Part shown: piece by piece, positions 13,001 to 21,630 of the stretch
Layout of the letters: the number at the start of each line of letters is the position of its first letter
How positions within the stretch are numbered: position 1 is the first letter of the stretch
NCBI RefSeq assembly: GCF_048128805.1
Contig: NC_136013.1
Coordinates: 4,822,602-4,886,601 of the forward strand
Source: Centroberyx gerrardi
Lineage: Eukaryota > Chordata > Actinopteri > Beryciformes > Berycidae
DNA: 64,000 nucleotides
Reading direction: 5' to 3'
Notes under the pieces: model-generated
Databases searched by the model: none
What the model was told of the DNA's origin: nothing
Seen by the model: the letters and a program-made list of their open reading frames with translations, nothing else
Made by a program: the position numbers and the translations under genes

Positions 13001-16000
13001 TTAGAGGGTAATTTTATACATTTTGACACATTACATTATCTGGCAGGTATTACATTATCGTTGTTACAGGTCTGATCTGTGTCACATAGGTGGAAAAATC
13101 TGATTTTGAGCCGTCAGTGTCGTGTAAATCCAGCTGATGCAAGTCATCCACCACCGCTAAAAGTTGATGTGGCTGTGCTATCCTTTCCATTACTGTTTAT
13201 AGTCAGTTGTATATAGTTTGTGTTCCTTTGTACTTGTTGCCCTTGTATGATTTGTCAGTATGCAATATAAAACTCTGTAGGTTGTCAATGTTTCTGCAGC
13301 AATCCCACAAAGACAAATTCCTGCACATTTACTGGACTTAAAGTGGTTCTGATTCTGATATATTACCACAGTGAGAATAGGAGAAGCATAATTCAGCATT
13401 TCTATATTCACTGTACGGCCACAAATAGATGACGACGATATGAAACCGATTTCTTGTGATTTAAGCGATCCTAATTGTGACTCTGCACAGCGGCCTCTGA
13501 CCTGGTCCTGAACGCCCCGCTGGTCCAGCAGACGGTTTACATCGAGGACCGCCCTCTGCACATGCTCTACTGCGCCGCCGAGGAGGACTGCCTGTCCAAA
13601 TCTGCTGCCAAGGCCAACTGGCCCTACGGACACCGGCGCCTGCTCCGCTTCTCCTCCCAGATCCATAACATCGGCCGGTCTGACTTCAGACCCAAGGCTG
13701 GGAGGCACTCCTGGGTCTGGCACGCCTGCCATGGGTAAGGGGCAAAATATAATACTAACATGGGGAGGGGAGGGATGTCTTGCCATCATTAGGAGGCAAG
13801 ACTTTTAATTTTTTACCATAGTTTTTAACACAGTTTCAGGAGGAGACTAAACTGATTCAACTTTAATCAGCTGAACTCCTTCACCCTGGTTTTAGCAGAT
13901 TGAGTTTTAGTAATACAAACATTCCTGGGAAGCAGAGCTGCTCTGGAGGCAGAAATAATGTCATTGATTGAGTCTGAGAAATCAAATGTTTGTGCGAACT
14001 AAAACTCCAATTTGCCTGATTGTAATGCACATGTGGTAGGAACTGTACCATCATGCCAAAGTTTAAAAATAAAGTTTATTGATCCCTGAAGGGAAATTGG
14101 GTCGTTGTTGCAAAAAACAATAGAGTATAGATGAAAATACAATAAATAATAAATATTTAAAGATTAAAGATACATGTTCATCATCCACACTGAAGAAGGC
14201 ACTAGCCAAAACATTTCTGAATGATGTTTCTTCTGCATTTATAAATAAATTAAAAATTAAAAATAGCATACTGAGAACTCAAAAGGTTTGGGAAAACCTA
14301 CTGCTTTTTGAGTGCAAACCATCTTTTTTCTACTGAAGATCATTCAAAATACAGAAAAACTGCTGCTATGATCACTATTGACAGATTTACACATTTACAG
14401 TCCAGCATGAGACTATATATTCTGCAGGGTGTGCGAATCTGCATCACTGGCTATTCACTCATCTGCCATTTATACCTTCCCCACGTCTCATTATCTAGTA
14501 TCAACTCTATTTAATGTATAAGCTGCTACTTTCCTGTCTTCCTTCATTCTGGACATCTCTCACATCCCGACACGACCCCAATCTCCTCCCTCAAAGTTCT
14601 GTCCAGCAGATCTCCTCCCATCCATTTTTACCCTCTGAGGCAGTTGATAAAGAAGCAGTTTCAAACTAGTGGGAAGAGAACTGGCAAGTTTAACCTCCTG
14701 CGTCATTCTTTAGCCTCTCAGACAGCTCAGCGATGATAGGAGAGGAGAAATATGTGTAACAGCTGTTCTGGAAATTGCATCAGTTAGTTTTGGAATTAAA
14801 TAAATGAGTATCTGGAGGATGAGATTTAAAAGCCTGCAGTGGATATGAGTCTGCTGAGTGTTTAGCCGCTGTAAAGTTATGACAGCACATTCATTTGAAG
14901 AGTTATATTCCAAAACACTACATATCCATTTTGAAAAATAAAAAAACAACATTTTCTGAAATTCATCATTCAATATCTCTAAAATATAGAGGATCCACTC
15001 TGCAAAAGTATTACCTTACCTTCTATCATCTTCTCAAAATGTACCTTTGTGTACTTTAAGTAACTTGTTTTGTGCTCTCGGTCATCTTATAAGAGTAGAT
15101 ATCACTTTCAAATGACGGATTATCTAATTATCTAATGAAGCTCTTTGTGGTTCATTATGAGTTGTTCCCTTGTGTTTTACAGCCACTACCACAGCATGGA
15201 TATTTTCACCCACTACGACCTGATGAACGCCAACGGCAGCAAAGTGGCCGAGGGACACAAAGCCAGTTTCTGCCTGGAGGACACAGACTGCCAAGAGGGT
15301 GAGTCTGACGTGCTGCTGTGGCCTTTCAGATTGTGGGTTTGTTTTCTTCTGTTTGGAGCACCAGATGGGTGGAGTTTGACACGTAGCACAGTGCGATGAG
15401 CGCCAGAAAGTTTGGATAATCACAGGAGTATTTGAAACGCAATTTTAGTGTTAATTTAATGTTTTTTTGTGATTCCCAACTTACCTGACACTATCTGAGT
15501 TGTCCTGACATAGTGAACTCCACCTATCTGGAACGCCAAGCAGATTAAATCAAACATTACAAATGACATAGGTAAAGGTTCAAGGATTGCTTCTCTGGGT
15601 GTTATGCTGAATCGATACTCTTTGGCTATCAGATTACAATGTGGGCCAAAAGGTGGAGGTCAGTTGCCTCAAAAAATGACATTTTTTTTCTCAGGTGGTC
15701 TTGGTGGCTCAGTTGGCTAAGGTCCATATTATGTACTCACATTGTCCTGGGTTGAATGAATGAATTTATTTGACAATTTAATAATTTGAATCTGCCCTGG
15801 GACGTTTGTAGCATGTTCTCCCTCTGTTTCATCCTTTCTGTCTCTCCATTGTAAACAGTCCAGTAAAGCAAAAAAAACAAATCAAACAGTTGAAATTCAG
15901 GTGTTAAAAGTTATCTGCAAGTATTACTTTACATCTGCATATTCAGAAATGTACTAGTTTTTGGTTGTTTTTTAAGTTGTTGTATTCTAAATACAGGATA

Positions 16001-17231
16001 TAGCATTATCTATGTAGACTCATTCATGCAGTACTAAATCTATCTTTCATCTGTTCCCCAGGAGTGTCTAAGCGGTATGAGTGCGCCAACTTCGGTGACC
16101 AAGGCATCACCGTGGGCTGCTGGGATTTGTACCGTCACGACATCGACTGCCAGTGGATCGACATCACGGACGTCAAGCCTGGAAACTACATTCTGCAGGT
16201 GAGCAGCAGCACGGCACCAACACCGCCAGGGACGGAGAGGAAAACAACAACAAACACAAACTGCATGGGTGAAACAGAGAAACACCCAAGGGCCTATAAA
16301 AACATCTCACTTTTCCCTATTGTTGCCCAGTGGGTCGGGGTTTGACACTAGGCTTGGGCGATATATGATATTATCACCATTTTTATTTTATTTCTTCTAA
16401 ATTACATCAAATTTCTTGCCACCCACTGGGAGTCACACACACCCATACTGACCCATACTAAAAGTCTTGTGCTAATATAAGGCACTTTGTGAAATTTAAT
16501 TATTTTTAGCTTCTCAGATATGTATGATTTCATGTCACTTGCCCATCGGCAGGAAACAAAAACATTGTGCCGAAAGACTGGAAATTGCAGCAGATAGTGT
16601 GTGTGGAATTGGCCACTGGTACCTTAAGTGCAAATAAAATGAAGTGCTTGTTTGTCTCGTAAGGCTGGATTTATACAAACATTAAAAAAAAACAGATTAT
16701 TAACTATCTAACCCAGGTCTAACATTTAAACTGCTGGTTAAACATGGAAAAATCCATCACTGGATCACTGAGTAATGCATGTGTGTCGAGGGCTTATTCA
16801 CTTCCTGTTGGGTTAAAAATCTGCTGTCACGTTTTTTTAACCGTCTGTGATCATTCATCCTGTTATAGAAACCAATTCTTGTGTGTGTCTCACTCTTCAG
16901 ATTGTGATAAATCCAAATTACGAAGTGGCCGAGAGCGACTTCACCAATAACGCCATGAAATGCAACTGCAAATACGACGGTCATCGTATCTGGCTCCATA
17001 ACTGCCACATCGGTAAGCAGTCAGAAAACAGTAAAAAGTACCGGATTGTATTCTCAGTTTCGCCATTCACATCATCTAGTTGTTTTGTTTACTGCTTTAT
17101 TCATTGTTTTTAATATACGATTACTTACTGGGACTCAATTGTTGCTTTTCCCTCCAGGCGATGCCTTCAGTGAGGAGGCGGAGAGGAGGTTTGAGAAATA
17201 CCCCGGACAGCTGAATAACCAGATTTCTTAA
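498..17231 (+). CDS. loxl3: Lysyl oxidase homolog 3 (3' part, multi-exon)
   Basis: Secreted copper- and LTQ-dependent amine oxidase that oxidises peptidyl lysine in collagen and elastin for cross-linking. Coding exons I can place: 498-563, 2569-2625, 3874-4081, 5242-5422, 8447-8601, 9585-9755 or 10726-10881, 11885-12044, 13491-13734, 15183-15298, 16062-16198, 16901-17012 and 17158-17231 (stop TAA 17229-17231). Phases join without a break, giving about 560 codons here. In order: end of SRCR2, SRCR3 (starts [16 protein letters not shown]), SRCR4, then the catalytic domain with the copper motif [14 protein letters not shown], the LTQ lysine in [12 protein letters not shown] and the LTQ tyrosine in [14 protein letters not shown]. 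The C-terminal residues [18 protein letters not shown] match LOXL3 and not LOXL2 (GGSFSEETEKKF) or LOXL4. NITAEDC in SRCR3 and YANHGLQETWYWDS in SRCR4 are also LOXL3-like. Signal peptide, SRCR1 and early SRCR2 lie left of the window. Whether this is the a or b fish paralogue is not decidable here. Confidence 0.93.
1348..1512. mobile_element. Foldback element, family F1 copy 1
   Basis: Begins CACCAGATGGGTGGGGTTTG and ends with the inverse (AAACCCCACCCATC), about 160 bp. Internal AATCACAGG and GTGATTGACAGC also occur in copies at 15358-15535 and 33795-33970. It looks like a non-autonomous inverted-repeat DNA element. No coding capacity. Confidence 0.65.
2275..2435. repeat. Dispersed repeat fragment (family F5)
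   Basis: The stretch CACATCTGTGTGTCTAGTTG with GGGGCAAAACATCTGTTACTT and ATGTGTTGAAAATGCC recurs inverted at 54110-54240 (TTTTGCCCCAAACTAGACACA). A shared dispersed element, type unknown. Confidence 0.5.
2569..2625 (+). CDS. loxl3: Candidate basic cassette exon B of loxl3
   Basis: 57-bp open segment flanked by ccttgcag and gtaaac. In the frame dictated by the next exon it reads [18 protein letters not shown] followed by a split Arg codon (AG/G) that continues into [15 protein letters not shown]. Phase 2-2 and a length divisible by three make it skippable. Remembered human LOXL3 runs AAFYRLLAQRQQHSF across this junction with no insert, so this exon adds a lysine/serine-rich loop inside SRCR2. 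Splice sites are good; expression is unknown. Confidence 0.6.
3296..3717. repeat. ATTC tetranucleotide repeat, interrupted
   Basis: Long imperfect (ATTC)n array at 3296-3530 with a second block at 3640-3717, separated by unique sequence. A similar unit containing GCACTTT...ACATCTCAGCAT follows each block (3560-3600 and 3755-3775), so a larger segment seems to have been duplicated. Open frames of Ile-His-Ser repeats across it are artefacts of the microsatellite. Confidence 0.9.
3874..4081 (+). CDS. loxl3: loxl3 exon, second half of SRCR2 and linker
   Basis: 208 bp, acceptor ctgcag, donor gtaaag. It encodes [19 protein letters not shown], a CP-containing stretch, [17 protein letters not shown] and the lysine-rich linker KKKMKTS. 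The cysteines of HSVSC, AACPL, SACAGG and VVSC are the SRCR2 C-terminal disulfide set. An N-linked sequon (NST) is present. The exon follows an ATTC-repeat tract and ends in phase 0. Confidence 0.9.
4353..4760. mobile_element. 408-bp foldback MITE with TA target duplication
   Basis: Ends are inverted repeats: CGCTGCAAAAAC at the left, TTTTTTGCAGTG at the right. Similarity between the two arms continues inward for nearly 200 bp (for example TATCAAGCTTATTT and its inverse). TA occurs on both sides (4351-4352 and 4761-4762). The paralogous repeat near 44155 has the single TA (GATATGATGG), which is an empty site and proves the insertion and its 2-bp duplication. TA duplication fits a Tc1/mariner-type mobiliser. 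No ORF. Confidence 0.8.
4366..4415. repeat. Perfect 50-bp palindrome
   Basis: The 25-base arm GTCTGGATACAAGATAAAAT plus AACTT is followed without spacer by its exact reverse complement, centre between 4390 and 4391. It lies at the outer end of the MITE at 4353-4760. Such a spacerless inverted repeat is prone to cruciform formation and assembly or replication errors. Confidence 0.95.
5242..5422 (+). CDS. loxl3: loxl3 exon, first half of SRCR3
   Basis: 181 bp from cag/AGC to CAAG/gtcagg. It encodes [18 protein letters not shown], then WGTVCDDRW and [14 protein letters not shown] and ends in ARMGQG. These are standard SRCR landmarks and close to vertebrate LOXL3. The split Gly codon (G/GA) joins 8447. 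Confidence 0.93.
6791..7014. repeat. Facing (AC)n and (GT)n microsatellites
   Basis: (AC)n at 6791-6827 and (GT)n at 6963-7014, about 135 bases apart in loxl3 intron sequence. They are complementary and could pair as a long inverted repeat. Confidence 0.95.
7180..7320 (+). mobile_element. SINE-like fragment
   Basis: Contains GCCGTTAGAGAGGTTGTCCC, a box-B-like GATTCGATCC, and ends with the tail CAGCTAAATGCCTAAAATG, which is shared with the SINEs near 20990, 32490, 38610, 55385 and 59185. Likely a tRNA-derived SINE. Confidence 0.5.
7375..7740. other. GC/CpG-rich island inside loxl3 intron
   Basis: CpG-dense block (CCTCGAGATCCCCGTCCGCG, CGAGGTGCCGAGGTGCCGCG) unlike the AT-rich introns around it, open in several frames on both strands. 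None of the translations resembles a known protein. It could be an internal CpG island, alternative promoter, enhancer or a repeat piece. Confidence 0.5.
8029..8398 (+). repeat. Dispersed repeat F2 copy 1
   Basis: About 370 bp, directly upstream of a loxl3 exon. Same orientation and high similarity as copies at 23296-23740 and 36617-37020. Contains GCGATAGCCACCATGGCTGA (Kozak-perfect ATG) and TGTTTGATTGACAGGTGATC. In this copy the ATG opens a 31-codon frame ([20 protein letters not shown] then ...TLFD). Confidence 0.85.
8447..8601 (+). CDS. loxl3: loxl3 exon, second half of SRCR3
   Basis: 155 bp, acceptor gtccag, donor gtcaga. It encodes [30 protein letters not shown] and [18 protein letters not shown] is a sequon conserved in LOXL3. 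It ends in phase 0, so either SRCR4 first-half exon (9585 or 10726) can follow directly. Confidence 0.93.
9585..9755 (+). CDS. loxl3: loxl3 SRCR4 first-half exon, copy 1 (canonical)
   Basis: 171 bp (57 codons), phase 0-0, acceptor gacacag, donor gtaggt. It starts [16 protein letters not shown], continues [19 protein letters not shown] and ends LGYANHGLQ. The ending fits the following exon (ETWYWDS) exactly as in vertebrate LOXL3. It carries an N-glycosylation sequon (SDSNGTQS) that copy 2 lacks. Both SRCR cysteines expected for this half-domain are present. Confidence 0.92.
9851..10116. mobile_element. Inverted-repeat DNA element (CAGTGGCCRCTTTATTAGG type)
   Basis: Left end TACACTCAGTGGCCGCTTTA with TTAGG and right end CCTAATAAAGTGGCCACTGTGTGTA are inverted repeats of about 25-28 bp. 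Around 265 bp, no coding capacity. A familiar, widely dispersed fish MITE. It sits in the intron between the two alternative SRCR4 exons. Confidence 0.8.
10726..10881 (+). CDS. loxl3: loxl3 SRCR4 first-half exon, copy 2 (duplicate, probably mutually exclusive)
   Basis: 156 bp (52 codons), phase 0-0, acceptor ttctgcag, donor gtaagt (better than copy 1's gtaggt). It starts [16 protein letters not shown], continues [19 protein letters not shown] and ends LGYSMHAIT. It is clearly a paralogue of the exon at 9585, five codons shorter in the loop before WG, with both cysteines kept and no stop. Using both exons together would give two tandem SRCR half-domains and is structurally unlikely, so one-or-the-other splicing is inferred. 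Confidence 0.82.
10915..11480 (+). repeat. Dispersed repeat F3 copy 1 (internally deleted)
   Basis: Matches 50155-51105 in order: AAAATGATT..., GGAAAAATCCAC, GTGTATTTTTCTTATT, GAGATATTTCCAGT, then GTTGAAAGGCATTCTGG and GGCAGGTTGAGGGAAAGTGG. About 430 bases present in the 50 kb copy are missing between GATATTTCCAGT and TTGTTGAAAGG. Inverted copy at 42785-43335; end fragments near 6540-6640 and 14900-15000. Confidence 0.7.
11885..12044 (+). CDS. loxl3: loxl3 exon, second half of SRCR4
   Basis: 160 bp, acceptor ttctaag, donor gtgagt. It encodes [33 protein letters not shown] and AGVICSE. The NVT sequon corresponds to the NIT of human LOXL3. It is shared by whichever first-half exon is used. It ends in phase 1 (A), continued by CG at 13491 to give Thr. 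Confidence 0.93.
12045..13490. other. loxl3 intron with two element remnants
   Basis: 12230-12330 has the dispersed-repeat signature TTATTGTTAGACCAACGCATTTCGG...CCTGATGAAG. 12690-13070 has scattered inverted TGTAATAAAA/TTTTATTACA-like blocks around the palindrome TAATAACTCGAGTTATTATA, suggesting a decayed foldback element. No exon. Confidence 0.5.
13491..17231 (+). CDS. loxl3: loxl3 catalytic lysyl-oxidase domain exons
   Basis: Five exons (13491-13734, 15183-15298, 16062-16198, 16901-17012, 17158-17231) code the amine oxidase domain. Seen directly: [36 protein letters not shown], the histidine-rich copper motif split across two exons (WVWHACHG, then HYHSMD), the LTQ lysine (EGHKASF), the LTQ tyrosine ([10 protein letters not shown]), the cytokine-receptor-like stretch [18 protein letters not shown] and the C-terminus ending in NNQIS. 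All residues needed for catalysis that I can recognise are present, so the enzyme should be active. Confidence 0.93.
13905..14000. repeat. Fragment of foldback element F4
   Basis: TTTTAGTAATACAAACATTC with GCAGAGCTGCTCTGGAGGCAG and AAATAATGTCATTGATTGAG matches the terminal arms of the element at 41570-42125. Confidence 0.55.
15358..15535. mobile_element. Foldback element, family F1 copy 2
   Basis: GCACCAGATGGGTGGAGTTTG at the left and GTGAACTCCACCTATCTGG at the right are inverted ends, with CCTGACACTATCTGAGTTGTCCTGACATAG inside in blocks shared with 1348-1512. Confidence 0.7.
15690..15885 (+). mobile_element. tRNA-derived SINE (diverged)
   Basis: Box A-like TGGCTCAGTTGGCTAAGG, box B-like CTGGGTTGAATGAA, then CCTCTGTTTCATCCTTTCTG and a tail GTAAACAGTCCAGTAAAGC with A-rich end. 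Same family as the SINE at 33213-33453. Confidence 0.65.
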
Positions 17232-18255
17232 TTAACAATCATTTCACAACAACGTGAGAACCAAAGCGGGGGTCGTATGTATAAAGAACAAGCCTCTCTA
17301 GCTCCAAAAGAGAGACACATACCCCTCGGCTGACAGCTACCTACAGTATATGGATCCCCCCCACCCACCCCAAATCCCATCTGATCGCATCTGATCAATC
17401 AAGTTGTTTGGAAGGAGCCAAGTCCCAGTATTATCTCCTCTGATGAATGTGTTGTGTGCCTGAGTTATTATACTTGAATATTCGAGTGCTAATCTTTCTC
17501 TGGACGTTTTTTTATCTCGGTCAACTGTCTTTTTAAACAGTCTGTCGTACAATTTGTCTTTTTGTATGACAGAAATGTACAGCCTCCTAATGAATGTTTT
17601 TGTTCCGAGTTATGAATGGAGTGTTATTTTTTATAGCCGGTTTTATTTTTACTTGGAGCAAGCAGGTTCAGAACTACCTGAAGTGTTAAGACTTGTTAAC
17701 ACATGAAAAACTAACAAAAAAAAAAAAAAAAACCTGAGGCATTTGCACGAACAACCATCCGTTTCTGATGCAGCTCTGTGGAAGTCTTACTGGTCTTGAG
17801 TGCAGGTTCATACTGGACATTATGGGCTGCAGGGAGGTTAGAGGTTATGGAGTTAATACCTGAAATGTAAACGAGCCTAAAATGTAAATGAGCGTGTTGC
17901 CCAAGAGAAAAGATTTTCACACCGATCGTTATCCATTTTACTGCCGTCTGGACCGCTCGGTCAAACTATGATGTGCCTGCCTCCACTCACACAATCATTT
18001 ATTTTGTGAATGTATTTATTGCCAATATCAAGGTGCTTAAAGACAGTACATGTCAATGATAGTTTTTTGTTCACTAGCTTTATTGTCAGTATGAAATGCT
18101 TTGGAACCGGTTTGAAGTCATCTGTAGCTTTAGTCTGTATCTATTTTAAGAGGCTTTTAAGGCCAAGACACAGAGATTATTGGACAAAGACAAAACACTA
18201 CAGTTACCCAAATGAATTGCTGTATGTACGCCAATCTAACCACACCGCTGCACCA

Positions 18256-18261
18256 AATAAA
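18256..18261 (+). other. Candidate poly(A) signal of loxl3
   Basis: AATAAA about 1.0 kb after the loxl3 stop, in otherwise gene-free sequence. It would give a 3' UTR of about 1 kb. An internal A-run lies at 17716-17732. No transcript end could be verified. Confidence 0.4.
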
Positions 18262-18567
18262 AGGAAAGAAATAATGACTGTGGTGTATCTAAGAGACTTG
18301 TTTATTTGATCAGAAATACTTCATTGTATAACGTCACATCCTGCAAGGTTTCATGAGTTAACAGAAATAAGTAAGTAAGAAATAAGGAATTATGAATGAA
18401 TTATTTGCACCAAAGTATTTCCCTATGTATCATGACCTTTAGGACTGTTGATATATTACAGAAGGCTGCTGTATTTTCACAAAATAATACAGATAATTAT
18501 AATGCCCCCTTTTTGAAACAAAGATGTAAAATATTATAATCTTAGTGTCTTGAACAATGGGTTGGGA

Positions 18568-18940
18568 ATAGTGCTGAAACTCGATTAGTCGGTTGACAGA
18601 AAATTAATCAGTTATAATTTTGATAATCGAATAATCATTTTAGTTATTTATCAAGTAAAAATACCAAACATTTGCTGGTTACAGCTTTACAAATGCTAAG
18701 ATTTGCCGCTTTTCTCTGTTTCATATCATTAGAAAATGAATGCTTTGGGTTTTTAGGCTGCTGGTCAGACAGAGTAAGAAATTTGAAGAATCACTTTGGG
18801 CTGTGGGAACTTGTGATGGGCATTTGTCATTATTTTTGACATTTTATAGACTAAATGATTAATCAGTTACTCTAAAAAAATAAACGATAGATTCATCAAT
18901 AATGAAAATAAACAGTATAAATAGTCGCAGCCCTAGTTGA
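18568..18940. mobile_element. Non-autonomous hAT-like element
   Basis: Left end AGTGCTGAAACTCGATTAGTC and right end GTCGCAGCCCT are the diverged inverted termini of the common fish GGGCTGCAAC element; the interior has characteristic GATTAGTCGGTTGACAGAAA and GCTGGTTACAGC. No transposase. Confidence 0.7.
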
Positions 18941-19053
18941 GAAGAAAAATGAGTTGCAGGTCCTTCATGAAAAGACAAGAATTTGTTTTCTTGAGTCAGG
19001 CTGAAACATTTTATTTCTCTTCTGAGTCCTGCTTGGCTGGAAAAGTTGAAGAA

Positions 19054-19152
19054 TCCATGTTGCTGACTGAAAGCCAACACACTGACCACACACACTGACT
19101 GAAAGCCAACACACTGACCACACACACTGACTGAAAGCCAACACACTGACCG
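19054..19152. repeat. 32-bp minisatellite, about 2.7 copies
   Basis: The unit TGACTGAAAGCCAACACACT plus GACCACACACAC recurs essentially unchanged. Confidence 0.9.
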
Positions 19153-20872
19153 TGACACTCTGTTAGCAACAGTCTCCAGCTGTCTGTTGATGAGCTGAGA
19201 GTTCATCATCTCTATCTGCTCAGGAGTTTGACCGCTAATCTCGACCTTCAGTGCCACAGTTAAACAATCCTATTAACCTCAGTCACCAGTCACATTAACA
19301 GTGAGCACAGCATTAGACCAGCTGGCTTCACATCCCGTGATCTAGATCACTAAAGCCAATATACAGCATTACTTATGTAGTGGTGAATCAAAAGGTGGGT
19401 AAACTCTGACCTCCTGACAGTGATCATCATGAGGAACAACCACCAGTATAAAAAAACAAAACAAAACAATATTACCCATTCAGAAAGTGATTAATCTATG
19501 ATTTCCCCATCTTTTTTTTCATCTAATCATCCTATGAACTACAACAGTGGGAGTGTTTGGACAGGTGAAAACCATGGTACCTTATTGATTTCAGTTAAAA
19601 TCTACATCATTTATGAAGAGGAGGGCAGGAGAGACCGAGATTTCTTTTCTATCAAGTCTAAAAAAAAAAATCTACATGACACAGTTTTCTTTAAAAATCC
19701 ATTATGTACTGAAGTGAATCTCAAACCAACATTATCAGTTGATGCCTTGTGTCTCGCTGCCCCCTCCTCACCATCCTGCTCCAGATCTCCTGGTGGATTT
19801 CCTCTGAGGTCTTCACCTCACTCGGCTGATCTTCATCATGTCACCTGCCTGCCTGACCTGACAGGAGGATTACAGCGGATCAGCTGCACGTTGTCATACA
19901 GGAGACGCTTAGCACCTATCTTACAGGAAACACTCAAAACAAGGTGGGACCCTGCCCACGCTGCCTCCTAGAGGACAGAAGACAGTTTGTATTTGAATAT
20001 ATAAGAATGGCATTTTTGATCACAGGTTTCCAAGCATGGAGGTGACTTATTACATGTATTCATGTTACTGTAAATGAGTATCTTTTTTGTGTACTTGTAC
20101 CTTTTTGAGTATTTTTTAAAGTTAGTAATTTTACTTTTACTTAAGTATGTGTTTAAATTAAGTATTGTACTTCACTACATTTTAAATCACATCCATTACA
20201 GAGTACAGATGTTGTGTCTCCATAAGCAACAGAAACTGGACAGTGGTAAATTGACAAATTGTGGAGCGATTCAGTGAACGATCAGTCAGCAAAGAAGAGA
20301 AGAGTAATCTGGCTTTACTTTGTTTTTGCACTTCCAAATTTTCTATTGAAATTCATCTAGTTTGAACTCTGTCCTCTCCTTTTAGAATCACATAGAAAAG
20401 AATGTTTTCTTTTCTAAAAGGTAACTCAGTAACTTTTACTCTACGTCATTTTTACGTCATTGAAGGAATTCCTGACAGTACAAAAAAGTAGTCTTTTGTT
20501 CTCAAACACACACACACACACACAGTGTACAAACATTAGGAAGACCTTCCTAGTATCCTATCTATGCTCTGGTTAAGAAAGTTCAACTCTGTATTGATAA
20601 TATTAATAATTTACCCAACTTTCCTAATGGGATCAAGTTTTCATCTAATCCAAAATGACTCGAGTGCTGCAGTGGAAACAGCAGTATACATTAATTTATT
20701 TTACATACAGTTACATATCATGAGCTGACAGCAATGGTGAAAAAGCTAAACTGAAAACATATCAGACAATAAAGTTCTTGTATGAAACAGCACTTACAGG
20801 TTGTGGTTTGGTTAAAGCAGTCAAATCACAAAGAAGCTAAAGCAACTCTGTTTGTACAGAAAAATTAAAAAT

Positions 20873-20995
20873 GATGGCAAGAGTGGCTTTGTGGTTAAAC
20901 TGTGCGTCCCATAACTGAGCGTCACAGGTACGACCTCTACCTGCAAGTTATTCTGGATAAGAGCGTCAGCTAAATGCCTAAAATGTCATGTAAAG
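20873..20995 (+). mobile_element. tRNA-derived SINE
   Basis: Box A-like GAGTGGCTTTGTGGTTAAAC, box B-like CAGGTACGACCTC, and the tail GGATAAGAGCGTCAGCTAAA then TGCCTAAAATG typical of fish SINEs with a LINE-shared 3' end. Confidence 0.65.
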
Positions 20996-21630
20996 GCTTT
21001 ATTTCAATATGCTAACATGTTTTTGAATTTCCACATCTTCATCATTATACTTTCACTGTACACAACAGCAGGTGTTTTGGCTTCTCTGTGGTCTTTAACG
21101 CCAACCAGTTGCTCCCTGGAGCCCAAAAGATTTCTGACCAAAGCCAAACCGAACCCAAGAGATAATTGCTAATACTTTTCCAATGATGAACTGGTGATAA
21201 CTGTATTTTTAACAATATATTGTCGAGTGAAGCTCAACCCAAACCCCAAGGGATGTAGTGAGAGCTTCTGTCAGGTTTGGGCATAAATGTCAAACTCTGA
21301 ACATGACATCAAAGGTGACAAGGAGCTTTACATCAAATACAACCAATTTCAGTTCAATTTCAATTCAAAATGTATACAAAAACTCCAACTCATCTGCTGA
21401 TGAACGAGCATCCAATCTCAAATATTTCCTAGTATGATGGATAGGACAACCTTCTCATGTCAAATGTTTTTCAGTATTTGAAGAGAATCCACTTCCTGGA
21501 TCCATTCGGTTGAAGCCGGACCACAGTGCAGAGTACAACAACGCAGTTCATTTGATGAGGTGGACCGAGTCTGTCCAGTCTGGTGTGTTTTTAATCTTCT
21601 GGGACACACACACAGCTCAGCCTGTTTGTT

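Larger units (their letters stand above)
17232..21630. other. loxl3 3' UTR and intergenic DNA to mrps26
   Basis: Contains the loxl3 3' UTR (to about 18280), a hAT-like relic (18568-18937), a 32-bp minisatellite (19054-19150), a MITE-like region 20045-20460, a (CA)n at 20506-20524 and a SINE at about 20873-20995. No gene seen. Confidence 0.6.

Noticed and set aside
9585-17231. Identification as loxl2 with neighbouring neurofilament gene (as in human 8p21)
   Set aside because: SRCR4 and C-terminal residues ([30 protein letters not shown]) match LOXL3 and differ from LOXL2, and the filament gene is far away with mrps26 between.
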